Origin: Thermoanaerobacter pseudethanolicus ATCC 33223
GTDB lineage: Bacteria > Bacillota > Thermoanaerobacteria > Thermoanaerobacterales > Thermoanaerobacteraceae
Direction: 5' to 3'
Assembly (NCBI RefSeq): GCF_000019085.1
Contig: NC_010321.1
Location: 1,933,001-1,997,000 of the forward strand
Length of the DNA stretch: 64,000 nt
The position numbers and the translations under genes are program-made. The stretch's first letter is position 1. Each line of letters begins with the position of its first letter. The notes below the pieces were generated by a model. The model searched no databases. It saw only the letters and a list, made by a program, of their open reading frames with translations, and had not been told where the DNA came from. Shown piece after piece: positions 63,390 through 64,000 of this stretch.

Positions 63390-64000
63390 TTAATCAACAA
63401 ATCCATTGTTTTCGGATAATTCTTTATACCAATATCCACTTTTCTTTATAGTTCTTTTCTGTGTTTTTAGATCGACAGATACAAGACCGTAACGGTTTTT
63501 ATATGCATTTAAGAAGGACCAGTTGTCCATAAAAGTCCATAAATGATATCCTTTTACATTGCATCCCTCTTCAATTGCTTTATGGAGCCACTTCAAATGT
63601 TCTTTTATAAACTCTATCCTGTAATCATCTTGGATAATTCCATCTTTTATAAAACGCTCTTCTCCTTCAACTCCCATTCCATTTTCCGAAATAAAAGACC
63701 CTATATTGCCATAATTATCTCTTAAATTTATCATTATGTCATATATTCCCCTTTCGTATATCTCCCATCCTCTATAAGGATTCATTCTTCTGCCTGGCAT
63801 AATATACTCATCATAAAACCAATTAGGTGTAAATACTCCATATGGATTTGGCATATTTTCTTTAGCTTTAACTCTAATTGGCTGATAATAATTTACTCCT
63901 AAATATTCCACAGTGTTATTTTTAATTAATTCTAAGTCGCTATCCGAATACTCTGGTAGATGATTGTAAGTTTTTAGAAGTTCAACAAGTTCTTTAGGAT
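63390..64000 (-). CDS. GH1 glycosidase, probable 6-phospho-beta-glycosidase, 5' end beyond window
   Basis: The C-terminal 203 residues of a GH1 protein. The segment 'NTVEYLGVNYYQPIRVKA' leads to the nucleophile region 'GSFISENGMGVEGEERF', then 'GYHLWTFMDNWSFLNAYKNRYGLVSVDLKTQKRTIKKSGYWYKEL'. WSFLNAYKNRYG has the serine and lysine/tyrosine pattern used by 6-phospho-beta-glucosidases/galactosidases, unlike the FEWAHGY pattern of the bgl gene at 39676. The frame continues to the window edge. Substrate class is an inference; no PTS gene for it is visible. Confidence 0.8.
   Translation of the reverse strand, partial: PKELVELLKTYNHLPEYSDSDLELIKNNTVEYLGVNYYQPIRVKAKENMPNPYGVFTPNWFYDEYIMPGRRMNPYRGWEIYERGIYDIMINLRDNYGNIGSFISENGMGVEGEERFIKDGIIQDDYRIEFIKEHLKWLHKAIEEGCNVKGYHLWTFMDNWSFLNAYKNRYGLVSVDLKTQKRTIKKSGYWYKELSENNGFVD

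Noticed and set aside
1..64000. CRISPR arrays, tRNA/rRNA genes, complete insertion sequences or prophage
   Set aside because: No regularly spaced repeats, cloverleaf sequences, transposases or phage genes were recognised on reading both strands.

Overview
The window is AT-rich DNA from a thermophilic anaerobic Firmicute, most likely Thermoanaerobacter (the T. pseudethanolicus/T. brockii group). This rests on the anaerobic sulfite reductase operon, Opp-type sugar transport, the mtlA-mtlR-mtlF-mtlD order, and a GH1 beta-glucosidase that closely matches T. brockii CglT as I remember it. No rRNA, tRNA, CRISPR array or intact insertion sequence was seen. The genus call is from memory, not from a search.

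Layout. 1-2 kb: start of a probable sigma-54 activator, a broken nucleotidyltransferase and icd. 2-5 kb: cobalt ECF transporter cbiMNQO (minus strand) behind a cobalamin riboswitch. 5-21.6 kb: a second cobalamin riboswitch heads about 16 kb of same-strand, tightly spaced or overlapping genes: btuFCD, cbiA, cbiP, cbiB, cblT, cblS, threonine-phosphate decarboxylase, cobU, cobS, then remnants of cbiX, cbiL, a cbiF-like methyltransferase and hemC, then cobA-hemD, hemB and a precorrin-2-dehydrogenase/hemL fusion. 21.7-25 kb: a MazF/PemK toxin-antitoxin pair, an rRNA methyltransferase, a Uma2 nuclease-like gene and a TPM-domain protein. 25-32.3 kb: sufSU, a DUF2250 winged-helix gene, a broken TatD-like gene, asrABC and a divergent LysR regulator. 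32.5-36.5 kb: lemA and a MoxR/DUF58/DUF4129 cluster. 36.7-39.6 kb: a Fur-family regulator with znuACB. 39.7-50.6 kb: GH1 beta-glucosidase, GH2 beta-mannosidase, an Opp-type ABC transporter and a LacI regulator. 51-54 kb: a YiiX-like cysteine hydrolase, a TSUP permease, a palindromic non-coding element and a tRNA-dihydrouridine synthase. 54-58 kb: a two-module secreted 5'-nucleotidase with SH3 repeats behind Pho-box-like repeats. 58-63.3 kb: the mannitol PTS operon. 63.4-64 kb: the 3' part of another GH1 gene.

Main biological point: the B12 locus looks caught in decay. Corrin-ring genes carry at least four separate lesions (a nonsense codon in cbiX, a cbiX-cbiL deletion fusion, a TGA in cbiL, and a deletion joining a cbiF-like 5' end to the 3' half of hemC). 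Uptake (btuFCD), cobalt import and lower-ligand salvage (cblTS) stay intact, as do the late steps cbiA, cbiP, cbiB, cobU and cobS. Loss of hemC also bears on siroheme, which the intact sulfite reductase AsrC in the same window should need. I did not find a convincing wholly new system. The strongest oddities are this decay, the CysG-like/HemL in-frame fusion, tandem Rex-like boxes at asrABC, Pho-box-like repeats at the nucleotidase, and an unexplained palindromic element near 52.8 kb.
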